Source of the DNA: Volutella citrinella
Lineage: Eukaryota; Ascomycota; Sordariomycetes; Hypocreales; Nectriaceae
Direction of reading: 5' to 3'
Assembly: GCA_034401135.1 (NCBI GenBank)
Contig: JAWZSP010000002.1
Span: 3,968,001 to 4,032,000, forward strand
Length of the DNA stretch: 64,000 nucleotides
Numbering within the stretch: the first letter of the stretch is position 1; every line of letters starts with the position of its first letter. Position numbers and translations under genes: made by a program. Under the pieces are notes generated by a model. That model was not told the DNA's origin. It did not search any database and worked only from the letters and a program-made list of their open reading frames with translations. Below are positions 63,953 to 64,000 of the stretch, piece after piece.

Positions 63953-64000
63953 GCTTGACTGGGACACGAGCGGCAGAGCACACACGAGAGCAGCAGAGGA

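Larger units (their letters stand above)
62143..64000. other. Upstream region of the PP1-targeting gene, low complexity
   Basis: About 1.86 kb to the window edge. The plus strand is strongly purine/G-rich, so the minus strand is CT-rich over more than 1 kb, suggesting a long leader or promoter of the gene at 62142. Open frames here are Pro/Ser/His-rich on the minus strand and Gly/Trp/Arg-rich on the plus strand. These are products of composition and are not taken as genes. Simple repeats are annotated separately. Confidence 0.5.

Overview
The window is nuclear DNA of a filamentous ascomycete, most likely a Sordariomycete and probably Hypocreales. Genes are GC-rich and widely spaced. Introns are about 45-90 nt with GTRNGT donors, CTAAC/CTGAC branch points and YAG acceptors. 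CT-rich leaders precede many starts. The families are fungal: Zn2Cys6 factor, quelling-type RNA-dependent RNA polymerase, LaeA-like methyltransferase, NRPS-like reductase and DUF7924. I see no tRNA, rRNA, CRISPR array or intact transposon.

Layout. 0.5-4.4 kb holds a single-exon A-T-R-SDR NRPS-like reductase resembling fungal glycine betaine reductase (ATRR). 6.5-7.7 kb holds a secreted LPMO-like protein with an acidic, Cys-containing repeat tail. 10.6-14.4 kb holds an arylsulfotransferase-family membrane protein and a LaeA-like methyltransferase. 14.7-24.9 kb holds an RNA-dependent RNA polymerase (minus), a divergent eight-exon Zn2Cys6 regulator and RIO1 kinase (minus). 26.1-30.9 kb holds a pepsin-type aspartic protease, an NmrA/isoflavone-reductase-like protein and a DEDDh exonuclease-like Gfd2/YDR514C-type protein. 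31.2-34.6 kb holds an unrecognised ORF, a decayed nucleotidyltransferase-like fragment and two convergent nucleotidyltransferase-fold genes.

37-44 kb holds an acidic hypothetical protein, a thioredoxin-reductase-like flavoenzyme convergent with a degenerate metallo-beta-lactamase-fold protein, and a DUF7924 PD-(D/E)XK-like protein. 45-49 kb holds Xaa-Pro aminopeptidase PEPP and a protein ending in a riboflavin-kinase-like domain that has lost the catalytic Glu. 49.4-52.3 kb holds a Ser/Thr kinase fused to about 13 ankyrin repeats. 52.6-53.2 kb is a broken aminoglycoside-phosphotransferase-family pseudogene. 55-58.7 kb holds a GT32 glycosyltransferase and a secreted beta-helix protein. 59.8-62.1 kb holds a CBM21 PP1-targeting subunit (minus).

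Functionally this is a mixed chromosomal segment, not one pathway cluster. Housekeeping genes (RIO1, PEPP, PP1-targeting subunit) alternate with accessory genes. The stretch from 14.7 to 34.6 kb is enriched for nucleic-acid or nucleotide enzymes (RdRP, DEDDh fold, two NTase folds plus a remnant). The best leads for new biology are the pseudo-riboflavin-kinase, the NTase-fold pair, the kinase-ankyrin fusion and the LPMO-like tail. Several genes read through in-frame introns or are cut short if splicing is ignored; exon coordinates are given in those entries.
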